A stretch of DNA of 64,000 bases from JBJXGV01 sp046160485 (GTDB lineage: Bacteria > Orphanbacterota > Orphanbacteria > JBJXGV01), in assembly GCA_046160485.1 (NCBI GenBank), contig JBJXGV010000002.1, positions 62,001 through 126,000 on the forward strand, read 5' to 3'. The position numbers and the translations under genes are program-made. The notes beneath the pieces were generated by a model. The model worked only from the letters and a program-made list of their open reading frames with translations, did not search any database and was not told the DNA's origin. Position 1 is the stretch's first letter. The number at the start of each line of letters is the position of its first letter. This document shows positions 41,106 to 48,997 of the stretch, piece after piece.

Positions 41106-43022
41106 TCAGAAGAAAACGTTCCAGCGTATCGTCGATTCCAATCGTGAGTCATGATCGTCGCGCTTCTGGACCACGGCCAACGCGACACTCATGTCGGGAT
41201 GAATGCGGAGGTTTTGCCCAAGACCTGCCGTGATCAAGTTGTCGTCGTCGCCGAACACGTGATAGACGTCGTCGGCGAAGAGGTGGAGCTTCCACCAGCC
41301 GGTCAAGTTTCGCACGAAGCCGGCGGAGGCGCCCCCGCCGGCCGAGTAATTTCCGTCGAGCGGCCCGCCGACGTGAAGATCCGTTTCGAGCATCGCGTAG
41401 AAGAGCCCCGCGAATCCGGTTTCGTACGCGACGCCGAATCCCGGATTGAGGCGCGAAACGAGATAGTCCTCACCGTTCTCCATAGTTCGCCGAAACAGAT
41501 CGGCTCTGACTTTCCACGACGTGTGCCGGAAGAACTCGTCGCGTGGCGCGATCGAAATGATGTCGATCAGGTTCAGCGCCTCGAGTTCGAGTTTTCCCTC
41601 TTGCGAGTGGTACCTCAGCACGAAGTCGGTGAAGACGAGCTGCGAGCCGCGCTTGTATCCGGCATCACTGTCGAGGAGCGTATGGTATGCGGGCCGGACG
41701 CGGATTTCCTGAAACGGCTCGTCGTCGTCGAACCCGAAACCGAGACTGAGGCGATTGGAATGGTGCCCGCCGTCGGGTCGCTCCGGAGCAGTGATCGAAT
41801 CGCTCGCATCGTGCTGTGCATCGCCGAGCGTACTGCGCGCCGTGAGCGTCTTCAAGAACCGGCTCACGTACGGATCCTTCGTCAGTTCCTTCTTCGCGTA
41901 CGTGTACTGCAAATACTCGCTCGCTAAATCGCAGACCTTGATCTTTTCGTCGGTCGGAGCGGGCCGCTTCGCGTACTCGTCGGGCTCCAACGTCCCTTCG
42001 GCGATCGCGAGCGCGTCGCGCCTTCCGCGTTCCGTGAGCAGCGACGCGAGGTGCTTGATCTTCGTCGATCGCGACGGCCGGTACACGGCTTCGTCAATCA
42101 AGCCGCTCTTGCGCACTTCGCGGATCGTGTCGAGCGGGATAACCCACCACCCGCACTGGTCCGTGAGGTTCACGCCCGGGCGTGCGACGTCGAGCAGGAA
42201 GAGCAGATCGTACGAGCAATTCTCGCTGAAGAAATAGTAGTCGGCGTAGATGTTTTGCATCTCGTAGACGTGCATGAGAAGCCGCCGGATCTCCTCGGTG
42301 TTCAGATCGAGCGGGTACTCCCAGATGTCGCGGTCGCTGACGTCGCTGTATTCCTGCAGCTTCGCGTAGTAGGGGAGAATGGAGAAGAACCCCTCGTAGC
42401 TGCCGAGAAGCCCCTTGATGATGTAGAGCGGTCCGAAGGTCTCGTCGGAGATCGCGGAGTAGTTGACGGCGTACGCGAGCAGATCGCTTGCGAAGACGGT
42501 TCGGATCGTGAGCAGCGTGTGCCCGTACATCGACGCGGGGCTATTCATGTGCGACGCGGGGAAGATCAGCGTGGCCGACTCCGGTTTGATCGTGTCGATC
42601 AGCTCCTCGAATGCATCGCAACGCGAAACTGGAAGCCGTGACTCGTCGATCGCGAGCTTGGTTTTGAGCCAATCGAATCGTGCGACGAAGCGGCAAACCG
42701 GATGCTTCGCGTCGGGCGCGATCTGGTCGGCGGGCGTAAAGAACGCGCGGATCGTCGCGTCGAGTTCCGCGGCCGGATCCTGCTTGCCGTTCTTCGCGAG
42801 GAAGAAGTTCGGATCGTCGATGAGGCTGCGGAGCCCGAAGAGTCCGCGCTTGTAGTGGACGAGCGTCCGCCAGTGCGGGTCGCCGGAGAGATCGGCGTCG
42901 TGCGCGATCTCGAGAAGCGCCTCGACGTAGGGATCGTCCGGCGTCTCAGTCGCCATCGCGGACGACGAAGGTATGCCGAGGACTAGAAAAAGAAGAGGGA
43001 GCGCTCGGATCAGAACCATCAT
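41106..43022 (-). CDS. DUF4105 (Lnb N-terminal-like) periplasmic protein
   Basis: 638 residues. Signal peptide MMVLIRALPLLFLVLGIPSSS. The central DUF4105 region includes LIFPASHMNSPASMYGHTLL, YAVNYSAISDETFGPLYIIKG and FFSENCSYDLLFLLD; the conserved His, Asn and Cys suggest a papain-like (NlpC/Lnb-type) hydrolase site. The C-terminal third is rich in beta strands (SLGFGFDDDEPFQEIRV, VFTDFVLRYHSQEGKL), perhaps an outer-membrane barrel, and ends in a Phe (WNVFF) as many barrels do. Its start codons lie in the loop of a terminator-like hairpin shared with the upstream DUF3015 gene. A much longer upstream frame crosses that gene and is rejected. Confidence 0.82.
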   Translation of the reverse strand: MMVLIRALPLLFLVLGIPSSSAMATETPDDPYVEALLEIAHDADLSGDPHWRTLVHYKRGLFGLRSLIDDPNFFLAKNGKQDPAAELDATIRAFFTPADQIAPDAKHPVCRFVARFDWLKTKLAIDESRLPVSRCDAFEELIDTIKPESATLIFPASHMNSPASMYGHTLLTIRTVFASDLLAYAVNYSAISDETFGPLYIIKGLLGSYEGFFSILPYYAKLQEYSDVSDRDIWEYPLDLNTEEIRRLLMHVYEMQNIYADYYFFSENCSYDLLFLLDVARPGVNLTDQCGWWVIPLDTIREVRKSGLIDEAVYRPSRSTKIKHLASLLTERGRRDALAIAEGTLEPDEYAKRPAPTDEKIKVCDLASEYLQYTYAKKELTKDPYVSRFLKTLTARSTLGDAQHDASDSITAPERPDGGHHSNRLSLGFGFDDDEPFQEIRVRPAYHTLLDSDAGYKRGSQLVFTDFVLRYHSQEGKLELEALNLIDIISIAPRDEFFRHTSWKVRADLFRRTMENGEDYLVSRLNPGFGVAYETGFAGLFYAMLETDLHVGGPLDGNYSAGGGASAGFVRNLTGWWKLHLFADDVYHVFGDDDNLITAGLGQNLRIHPDMSVALAVVQKRDDHDSRLESTIRWNVFF

Positions 43023-43039
43023 CCGCGCGCTCCCTCTTC
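42987..43039 (-). terminator. Terminator/attenuator overlapping the DUF4105 start
   Basis: On the minus strand a perfect 13-bp inverted repeat GAAGAGGGAGCGC/GCGCTCCCTCTTC (43039-43027 and 43004-42992) encloses a 22-base loop with the ATGATG start of the DUF4105 gene and is followed by TTTTTCTAG. The 5' arm holds the likely ribosome-binding site (GAGGGAG) and the 3' arm encodes residues 7-11 of the signal peptide. It can stop most DUF3015 transcripts and also mask translation initiation of DUF4105. Confidence 0.75.
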
Positions 43040-43060
43040 GAAAATCCAATCGAAAAGCCC

Positions 43061-43528
43061 CTAGCTCGCCGCGAGCACCGTCTCGATGTTGTTCAGAACA
43101 TCGACGTGAGTGATCGTCTCGGAGGTGTAGATCTTCGAGAAGTTCGTCTGCAGCACGCTGTAGAGATGGGCGCGCTCCGTCACCGGAACATCCAAGAGGA
43201 CGGCCAGCGTCGAAAGGTACTCGCCGCTTCCCTTCGACATGTCCATCGCGAGGTTCGACATGTTCTCGCCGACGAACTTGTTCAACTGCTCGTTCGCGGC
43301 GAACGCCGTAGCCTTCTCGCAGTTGATCGTGCCCGACGTGATGCCGAACGTCTGATTTCCGAAGGAGCCGTTCGTCGTCGCGGCGAAGACCTGCGAAATC
43401 AGTCCGTCTTTGCCTTCGAAGATGAGCGTCCCGATGCCACAACCGGTGTTGGACTGACCTGCCTGCACTGCGCCGACAGCGGCGAACGTGCAAAGAGCCG
43501 CAATCGCTAGAGCAACGATTTTTCTCAT
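43061..43528 (-). CDS. DUF3015-family secreted protein
   Basis: 155 residues. Signal peptide RKIVALAIAALCTFAAVGAVQA. The mature protein shows the DUF3015 pattern: NTGCGIGTLIFEGKDGLISQVFAATTNG, then FGITSGTINCEKA with the second Cys, and a helical C-terminal half (LNKFVGENMSNLAMDMSKGSGEYLSTLA). The family is periplasmic with unknown function; two Cys suggest a disulphide. The ATG at 43528 follows GGGAGGCGAGG; 18 more bases upstream are in frame but have no role. I recall DUF3015 genes next to DUF4105 genes in other bacteria, which supports a shared process. Most transcripts probably end at the hairpin just downstream. Confidence 0.85.
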   Translation of the reverse strand: MRKIVALAIAALCTFAAVGAVQAGQSNTGCGIGTLIFEGKDGLISQVFAATTNGSFGNQTFGITSGTINCEKATAFAANEQLNKFVGENMSNLAMDMSKGSGEYLSTLAVLLDVPVTERAHLYSVLQTNFSKIYTSETITHVDVLNNIETVLAAS

Positions 43529-43771
43529 AGATCCCTCGCCTCCCATTTTTCGGATTCGTGACCAGATAACAACGGGTCGTAACGCGGCCCGCAGTGTGCC
43601 TCATGAACAGAGGTGCCGCAAGAACAGAATGCCCCGGCAGATTGCGGATCTCGACGAGACACTGCGACAAGACACTTGGTCCGATCGGTTCATCCGTGCT
43701 ACGATGACGCCTCGTTCGCCCGCACGTCTCTCCCGCGTTGGTCATTCGCTCGCCCCTCGGAGAATCGCGGC

Positions 43772-45232
43772 ATGATTCGATCCATCGCGCTGCTGATTGT
43801 GATGTTCTTGACTGTTTTTTCGCCGCTCGAGGCGCGCGCCGATGCGTCTCTCGCGGTCGAACTCGTCGCGTCCGGTCTTTCGAGCCCTTCGTTCCTGACG
43901 TCGCCGCCGGGCGACTCGACGCGCCTCTTCGTTACCGAGGTCAACACCGGCCGGGTCCGCATCATCAAGAACGGCGTTCTGTTGCCGACTCCGTTCGCGA
44001 CGATCGTCGGAATTTCCACGGGCGCCGAGCGCGGGCTTCTCGGAATGGCGTTCCATCCGGATTACGCGCAGAACGGCTACTTCTACCTCTCGTACACGCG
44101 CTCCGACGGCTCGAGCGTCGTGCGCCGCTACGACACGTCGACGAATCCGGATATCGCCGACACGACGAACGGTCTCGACATCACGTCGTTCATCGGCCCG
44201 CAGTCGATTCACATCAGCGGTTGGATCGGGTTCGACCCCGACGGCTATTTCTACATCGCGAAGGGCGATGCCGGGTCTTTCCTCACGGCGCAGAACGACT
44301 CGAGCCGACACGGGAAGATCCTCCGCCTCGATTTGGGCGACGGAGGGCAGGTTCTCATCCCGCCGGACAACCCGTACGCGAACGAGTGGGGGCCGAAGAA
44401 TCAGCAGTGGGCGAAGGGGCTGCGCAATCCGTGGCGCTGTTCGTTCGATCGCCTCACCGGCGACTTCTACCTCGGCGACGTGGGGAACTCGACGTATGAA
44501 GAGATCGACTACGAGCCGGCCACGAGCCCAGGCGGGCGCAACTACGGATGGCCGTTCTTCGAGGGCTACACGGTGTGGAATTGCCCCGGTCCGTGCGACT
44601 CGTCGGGCCTCACTCGGCCCGTGCACGTGTACGAGCACGGCGGGTTCCCGTTCCGCTGCGCGGTGATCGGCGGCTACGTCTATCGCGGCGGCGCGATCCC
44701 TGGCCTCGCCGGCTACTACTTCTTCGCCGATCTTTGTTCCGGCAACATCTGGTCGATGCGCAACATCGGTCCCGATCAGTTCGAGATTCTCGACAGAACG
44801 GCCGAGCTGCAACCTGGCGGCGCACTCGACATGGACGGAATTCAATCGTTCGGCGAAGACGCGCGCGGCGAACTCTACGTCTTGAACGCGGACGGAGAAA
44901 TCTATCGCATCATCGCCGATCCGACGGCGGTGCCCGGTGCCGTTGGCGGGCGGCTCGTGCTCGATCTCGGGCCGGCGACGCCGAATCCGAGCGCGGGGGA
45001 GTTCGCGGTGCGCGCGTTGTTGCCGCAAGCGGGCGATGCGCGCGCTCGCGTGTTCGACGCGAGCGGGCGGCTCGTGCGCACGCTCGATCGCGGCGCACTC
45101 GCGGCCGGAAGTCACGCGTTCCGTTGGAACGGGCTCGACGACGGAGGCCGTGCGGTCGCCGAAGGGACGTATGTTCTGCGGATCGAGTCGGGCGGCGCGA
45201 GCGCTGCGCGCAAGCTGACGGTCGTTCGCTAG
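43772..45232 (+). CDS. Secreted PQQ-dependent sugar dehydrogenase-like protein with FlgD-like C-terminal domain (second copy)
   Basis: 486 residues, same architecture as 3608-5113. Signal peptide RSIALLIVMFLTVFSPLEARA, then the glucose/sorbosone dehydrogenase propeller (RLFVTEVNTGRVRII, RGLLGMAFHPDY, GWIGFDPDGYFYIAKGDAG, HGKILRLDLGDGG, KGLRNPWRCSFDR, GGYVYRGGAIPGLAGYYFFADL) and an FlgD-like domain ending AEGTYVLRIESGGASA...LTVVR. The His in RHGKILRL is kept here, whereas the corresponding site in the first copy reads TRLGKILRL, so the two may differ in catalysis. It is divergent from the DUF3015 gene. Confidence 0.9.
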   Translation: MIRSIALLIVMFLTVFSPLEARADASLAVELVASGLSSPSFLTSPPGDSTRLFVTEVNTGRVRIIKNGVLLPTPFATIVGISTGAERGLLGMAFHPDYAQNGYFYLSYTRSDGSSVVRRYDTSTNPDIADTTNGLDITSFIGPQSIHISGWIGFDPDGYFYIAKGDAGSFLTAQNDSSRHGKILRLDLGDGGQVLIPPDNPYANEWGPKNQQWAKGLRNPWRCSFDRLTGDFYLGDVGNSTYEEIDYEPATSPGGRNYGWPFFEGYTVWNCPGPCDSSGLTRPVHVYEHGGFPFRCAVIGGYVYRGGAIPGLAGYYFFADLCSGNIWSMRNIGPDQFEILDRTAELQPGGALDMDGIQSFGEDARGELYVLNADGEIYRIIADPTAVPGAVGGRLVLDLGPATPNPSAGEFAVRALLPQAGDARARVFDASGRLVRTLDRGALAAGSHAFRWNGLDDGGRAVAEGTYVLRIESGGASAARKLTVVR

Positions 45233-45264
45233 CGGGCGGCGCGCGGATCGAGGCGGGGAGTTCC

Positions 45265-45816
45265 GTGGGTCTCATCGAGGAAGCGATCGCGTTCGCCGCT
45301 CTGGCCCACTCCGGCCAGCATCGCAAATGCACCGGCCGTCCGTATATCTGGCATCCGCTCGCTGTGGGCCGCCTCCTCGAAGAACACCGCTTTTCGGAAA
45401 CCGTGATCGCAGCGGGCGTGCTCCACGACACGATCGAAGATACGCGCGTCACGCTCGAGCAACTCGAGTCGCGGTTCGGTCTTCACGTAGCCATGATCGT
45501 CGACGGATGCACGGAGCCGAATCACCGCGCGCTCCCGTGGGAGGAGCGTAAGAGCCACACGATCGGCGCGCTCGCGATCGCGGGCATCGAGGTGCGCGCT
45601 GTGATCGCCGCCGACAAGATCGACAACCTCCGCGCGATCGCGACCGATCGGGATACGATCGGCGAAGCTATCTGGGAGCGATTCAATCGCGACCGCCAGA
45701 AGCAGGAGTGGTATTACCGCGGGATCGCGTCGGCGATTCGCCAGAACATCGCGGAATCCCAGGCGATTTTCGAGCTCCTCGACTTGCACGTCGCTCGAGT
45801 CTTCGGCGCGAAGTAA
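45265..45816 (+). CDS. HD-domain protein, small alarmone hydrolase type
   Basis: 183 residues, single-domain RelA/SpoT-type HD hydrolase (MESH1/SAH size). The metal-binding set is visible: His in YIWHPLAV, HDTIED (the HDxxED motif of ppGpp hydrolases) and Asp in AADKIDNLRAI. A role in removing the 3'-pyrophosphate of (p)ppGpp is likely, though related enzymes act on NADPH or nucleotides. No synthetase or TGS domain is present. The GTG start follows AGGCGGGGAG; the longer open frame upstream overlaps the sugar dehydrogenase. Confidence 0.82.
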   Translation: MGLIEEAIAFAALAHSGQHRKCTGRPYIWHPLAVGRLLEEHRFSETVIAAGVLHDTIEDTRVTLEQLESRFGLHVAMIVDGCTEPNHRALPWEERKSHTIGALAIAGIEVRAVIAADKIDNLRAIATDRDTIGEAIWERFNRDRQKQEWYYRGIASAIRQNIAESQAIFELLDLHVARVFGAK

Positions 45817-45837
45817 CCCCGCGGGAGGGCGCTCGGG

Positions 45838-46767
45838 CTACGACGCGGCGCGCGGCGGCCGCAGGAGCGACGCCACAACCGCACCGCCAAGAAGTGCTCC
45901 GACGACGAGGAGCGAAAGCACGATCGGGATCTTGTAGATTCCGCTGACGCACATCTTCGCTCCGACGAACATCAGCACCATCGCGAGCCCCGCCTGCAGG
46001 TAGTGGAACTTCCCCATGAGGCCGGCAAGCAGGAAGAAGAGCGACCGCAGCCCGAGAATCGCGAAGATGTTCGACGTATAGACGATGAACGGGTCGTTCG
46101 TGATGGCGAAGATCGCAGGAATCGAGTCGACCGCGAACGCGACGTCGGTCGCCTCGACGGCGACCAGAACGATGAACAGAAGCGTCGCGTAGGTTCGCCC
46201 CGATTTCTTGATGAAGAATCGCGGGCCGTGGTACTCCGAAACCACCGGAAAGAGCCGCTTCACGATACGCACGACCGGGTTCTTGTCGGGCTGAACATCG
46301 GCGGAGTTGTGCCCGAAGAGTTTGAAGCCCGTGAAGATCAGAAACACACCCATGACGTAGATCATCCAGTGGAACGAATGCAGAAGCGCAGCGCCCGCGA
46401 GGATGAACGCGACGCGCATGACGATGGCGCCGAGAATCCCCCAAAACAGAACGCGCCTCTTCTGCTCGGGCGGCACCGCGAAGTACTGAAAGATGACGAG
46501 GAAAACGAAGATGTTGTCGACGGAGAGCGCCGTCTCGATCAAGTAGCCGGTGAAAAACTCGAGCGCCTTCTGCGAGCCGAGGTATTTGTAGACGACACCG
46601 TTGAAAATCAAGCCGAGCGCGACCCACACGCAATACCACAGGAGCGCTTGGCCCGTACGCATCTCGCGCGTCTTCCGGTTGAAAACCGCAAGATCGAGTA
46701 CGAGGAGCGCGACGATGACGGCGGTGAATCCGATCCAGAAGACGGGGCCTTCGAAGTTGTTCGTCAT
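45838..46767 (-). CDS. TerC/Alx-family integral membrane protein
   Basis: 309 residues with about nine helices. Family signatures: ETALSVDNIFVFLVIF (about 77-92) and AVEATDVAFAVDSIPAIFA (about 202-220), the acidic intramembrane pairs thought to bind metal, plus GFKLFGHN before a cytoplasmic loop. Alx and TerC members export manganese or handle metals during secretion. No manganese riboswitch is apparent in the 176-base divergent region shared with the SPFH gene. Confidence 0.92.
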   Translation of the reverse strand: MTNNFEGPVFWIGFTAVIVALLVLDLAVFNRKTREMRTGQALLWYCVWVALGLIFNGVVYKYLGSQKALEFFTGYLIETALSVDNIFVFLVIFQYFAVPPEQKRRVLFWGILGAIVMRVAFILAGAALLHSFHWMIYVMGVFLIFTGFKLFGHNSADVQPDKNPVVRIVKRLFPVVSEYHGPRFFIKKSGRTYATLLFIVLVAVEATDVAFAVDSIPAIFAITNDPFIVYTSNIFAILGLRSLFFLLAGLMGKFHYLQAGLAMVLMFVGAKMCVSGIYKIPIVLSLLVVGALLGGAVVASLLRPPRAAS

Positions 46768-46825
46768 GAGCGCCGGATCCTAATGGAACCGGAGCGGGGC
46801 GTAAAGGCGCGCGAAAAAAAAGAGG

Positions 46826-46857
46826 TTGACGGGTGAGATATTGAAGTGATATCACTT
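46826..46857 (+). promoter_or_regulatory. Promoter with overlapping palindromic operator
   Basis: TTGACG (46826-46831) and TATCAC (46850-46855) are 18 bases apart. A perfect 14-base palindrome AAGTGATATCACTT (46844-46857) covers the -10 element. It precedes the SPFH-Arc operon by 86 bases. The Arc-type protein encoded downstream is the natural candidate to bind it. Confidence 0.6.
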
Positions 46858-46943
46858 TGATACTGCGCCGCGCGAGTGAAAGCGGCGGATCGACCGAAAT
46901 CCCGGCGGGCGGGGAGAGCGCCCGAGACTCGAGGAGGTTCGAC

Positions 46944-47816
46944 ATGACGAGGAACAAGATGATCCACGCCGCGTCCGGCTGGGCGTTGCTCCTGATCAAC
47001 CTGGCCGTGTACGCCGCCGCCGCTCTTCTTTTCGCGCGGGCGATCACACAATCCCCGGCCCAACCGGCGCCGGTCATCACGGCATTGGCCGTCTTCGTCG
47101 CCGGAATCGTCATCAGCGCGGGCTTCTTCATCATCAACCCGAACTATGCGGCGCTGCTTGTTCTCTTCGGAAGCTATCGCGGTACGGTCGTCGCGAACGG
47201 CCTTCGGTGGGCGAATCCGTTTTTCACGAAGAAGAAGATCTCGCTTCGCGTGCGGAACCAGGAGACGTCGAAGCTCAAGGTGAACGACAAGTCGGGCAAC
47301 CCGGTCGAGATCGCCGCCGTCGTCGTGTGGAAGGTGTCGGATCCGTACCAGGCGCAGTTCGAGGTCGAGAACTACCAGGAATACGTTCGGATTCAGAGCG
47401 AGTCGGCGCTGCGGCACATGGCGAGCCAGTACGCGTACGACGGAGAAGACCACGAGATGACGCTGCGTGGAAGCTACGACGAGGTGAGCGCGCAACTTCG
47501 TGGTGAGCTTCAGGAGCGGCTCGGGCGCGCGGGCGTCGACGTGATGGAGGCGCGCCTGGCGCATCTTGCGTACGCACCCGAGATCGCGAGCGAGATGCTC
47601 CGGCGGCAACAGGCGACCGCCGTCGTCGCGGCGCGATTCAAGATCGTCGAGGGCGCCGTGGGGATGGTCGAACACGCGCTCGACGAACTCAGCAAGAAGA
47701 AACTCGTCCAGCTCGACGAAGAACGCAAAGCGGCGATGGTAAGCAACCTGCTCGTTGTGCTCTGCAGCGACCATGCGGCGACACCGGTCGTCAACACGGG
47801 AACGCTCTACCAGTAG
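46944..47816 (+). CDS. SPFH/band-7 domain membrane protein
   Basis: 290 residues. Two N-terminal membrane helices (WALLLINLAVYAAAALLFA at about 12-30 and AVFVAGIVISAGFFI at about 50-64) precede a band-7 domain starting INPNYAALLVLFGSYRGTV, with LRVRNQETSKLKVNDKSGNPVEIAAVVVWKV split over two strands, and a helical C-terminal part (LRRQQATAVVAARFKIVEGA). SPFH proteins form large membrane-associated oligomers (stomatin-like). RBS GAGGAGG seven bases before the ATG. It is followed after 69 bases by a small Arc-type DNA-binding protein, a pairing seen in many genomes. Confidence 0.9.
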   Translation: MTRNKMIHAASGWALLLINLAVYAAAALLFARAITQSPAQPAPVITALAVFVAGIVISAGFFIINPNYAALLVLFGSYRGTVVANGLRWANPFFTKKKISLRVRNQETSKLKVNDKSGNPVEIAAVVVWKVSDPYQAQFEVENYQEYVRIQSESALRHMASQYAYDGEDHEMTLRGSYDEVSAQLRGELQERLGRAGVDVMEARLAHLAYAPEIASEMLRRQQATAVVAARFKIVEGAVGMVEHALDELSKKKLVQLDEERKAAMVSNLLVVLCSDHAATPVVNTGTLYQ

Positions 47817-47885
47817 GCTCGGTATCGATGGCGGGGCGGGCGCCGCGCGCGTCCGCCCCAGGTGTCCCCGCGCGAGGTGTCCGGC

Positions 47886-48050
47886 ATGGCCGAACGAAAG
47901 CCGTTTCTTCTCCGGCTCGACGACAAGCTCTACGAAGAGCTGCGCCGTTGGGCCGAATTGGAATTCAGAAGCGTCAACGGGCAGATCGAGTACATACTGC
48001 GGCGCGCCGTCGACGAGCGGAAACAGGGGAAGCCGAAGAAGCCCGCGTAG
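47886..48050 (+). CDS. Arc-type ribbon-helix-helix protein
   Basis: 54 residues from the ATG at 47886 (GAGGTG nine bases upstream). The strand KPFLLRLDDKLYEELRRW and helices FRSVNGQIEYILRRAVDE match the Arc/MetJ fold, including the RSxNxQIE block typical of Arc proteins linked to SPFH genes. The Lys-rich tail is probably flexible. A likely autorepressor of the operon, acting on the palindrome at 46844-46857. GTG 47862 is an alternative start in the same frame. Confidence 0.82.
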   Translation: MAERKPFLLRLDDKLYEELRRWAELEFRSVNGQIEYILRRAVDERKQGKPKKPA

Positions 48051-48131
48051 TCGCGCGCGGCACTCCCGTGTTGCGAGTGCGGCACGGCGCCTATAGCATT
48101 GCGCGCGGCGTTATCAACCGGAGGAGCTTCA

Positions 48132-48926
48132 GTGAAGCAGATCGTGGTGATTGGCGGGACGGGTGTCGCGGGTACGGCGGCGATTCGCGCGTCGCGCGAG
48201 TTTCTCGCGGAGCGCGCGCGCATCACCGCGGTTTGGTTCGGCCGCAAGGAAGAGTCGATCGCGATCGAGGGCGCCGACGAAGTCATCTTCGGCGACGTCA
48301 CGGATCCCGAATGCCGCGCGAAGATTCGCACGGCGTGCGGCAACGTCGTCGACATCCTTTTCTTCGCGACGGCGCGCGGCGAGGTCGGTTTTCCGATCGA
48401 GCTGGCGACGCCGGAACAGATCGCCGAAGCGTGCCACGTCTCGTTCGATCCGCTGCCGATTTTCGAGCGCGAGTTCCATCCGGCGCGCATCGTTTCCTAC
48501 AGCACGTTCTACACGCTGAAGGTGCAGCAAGCGACGTACGGCTCGATGGGGCACGCGAAGGCGCGCATCGAGGCGTGGACAACCGAGGCGCCGCACCGCG
48601 CGTGTATTCGCGCGGGAGCCTTCGACTCGGAGTCGTCGCGAGCGATCGGTCTGATGCTGCGCCGCCTCGCGCGCGACCAGGGTCTCGCCGCGAGTTCGCT
48701 CCTGCGCGATTTCTTCGAGGGGCGTTCCACGCAAGAAGGGCTCGATCGGCTCCGCGAGGCCGCGCAATCCGAGGAGCGCGAGGCCTACGGCGATAGCGGC
48801 ACTGGCCCCGAGGGACTCCTCGACGCGCACCGCAGACTTCTAGCCGCTCCGGACGCGCGCTTCGTGAATGTTTGCGGCCGCAAGATCTGGCTCTCGGACG
48901 ATCCTCAGCTTCTCCCCGCGCTGTAG
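48132..48926 (+). CDS. NAD(P)-binding Rossmann-fold protein
   Basis: 264 residues. The N-terminal dinucleotide-binding motif IVVIGGTGVAGTAAIRASRE (GxxGxxG) and a second strand with FGDVTD fit an SDR-like fold. A Tyr and Lys seven residues apart (TYGSMGHAKARIEAW) could serve as the catalytic pair; this spacing differs from the YxxxK of classical SDRs and is closer to that of FabV-type enoyl reductases, so the assignment to any subfamily is open. Ends with RFVNVCGRKIWLSDD. GTG start after CCGGAGGAG. It is convergent with fumC across a terminator. Confidence 0.65.
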   Translation: MKQIVVIGGTGVAGTAAIRASREFLAERARITAVWFGRKEESIAIEGADEVIFGDVTDPECRAKIRTACGNVVDILFFATARGEVGFPIELATPEQIAEACHVSFDPLPIFEREFHPARIVSYSTFYTLKVQQATYGSMGHAKARIEAWTTEAPHRACIRAGAFDSESSRAIGLMLRRLARDQGLAASSLLRDFFEGRSTQEGLDRLREAAQSEEREAYGDSGTGPEGLLDAHRRLLAAPDARFVNVCGRKIWLSDDPQLLPAL

Positions 48927-48954
48927 ATTCCCTCCGAGAACTTCGCGAACGGAA

Positions 48955-48977
48955 ATGGGGCGCCGTGCGCGCCCCAT
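48955..48977. terminator. Bidirectional terminator hairpin
   Basis: Perfect 9-bp stem ATGGGGCGC/GCGCCCCAT with a 5-base loop between the convergent Rossmann-fold and fumC genes. The minus-strand tail is TTTCCGTT. Confidence 0.6.
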
Positions 48978-48997
48978 CTTCGTTCTGCGGATTCTCG

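Noticed and set aside
43023..43745. 5' extension of the DUF4105 gene
   Set aside because: It is antisense-like in composition, overlaps the DUF3015 gene on the same strand, and a signal peptide starts at 43022.
46768..46943. Manganese riboswitch upstream of the TerC gene
   Set aside because: No conserved riboswitch-like helices were seen, and the region is dominated by the palindrome and promoter of the SPFH gene on the other strand.
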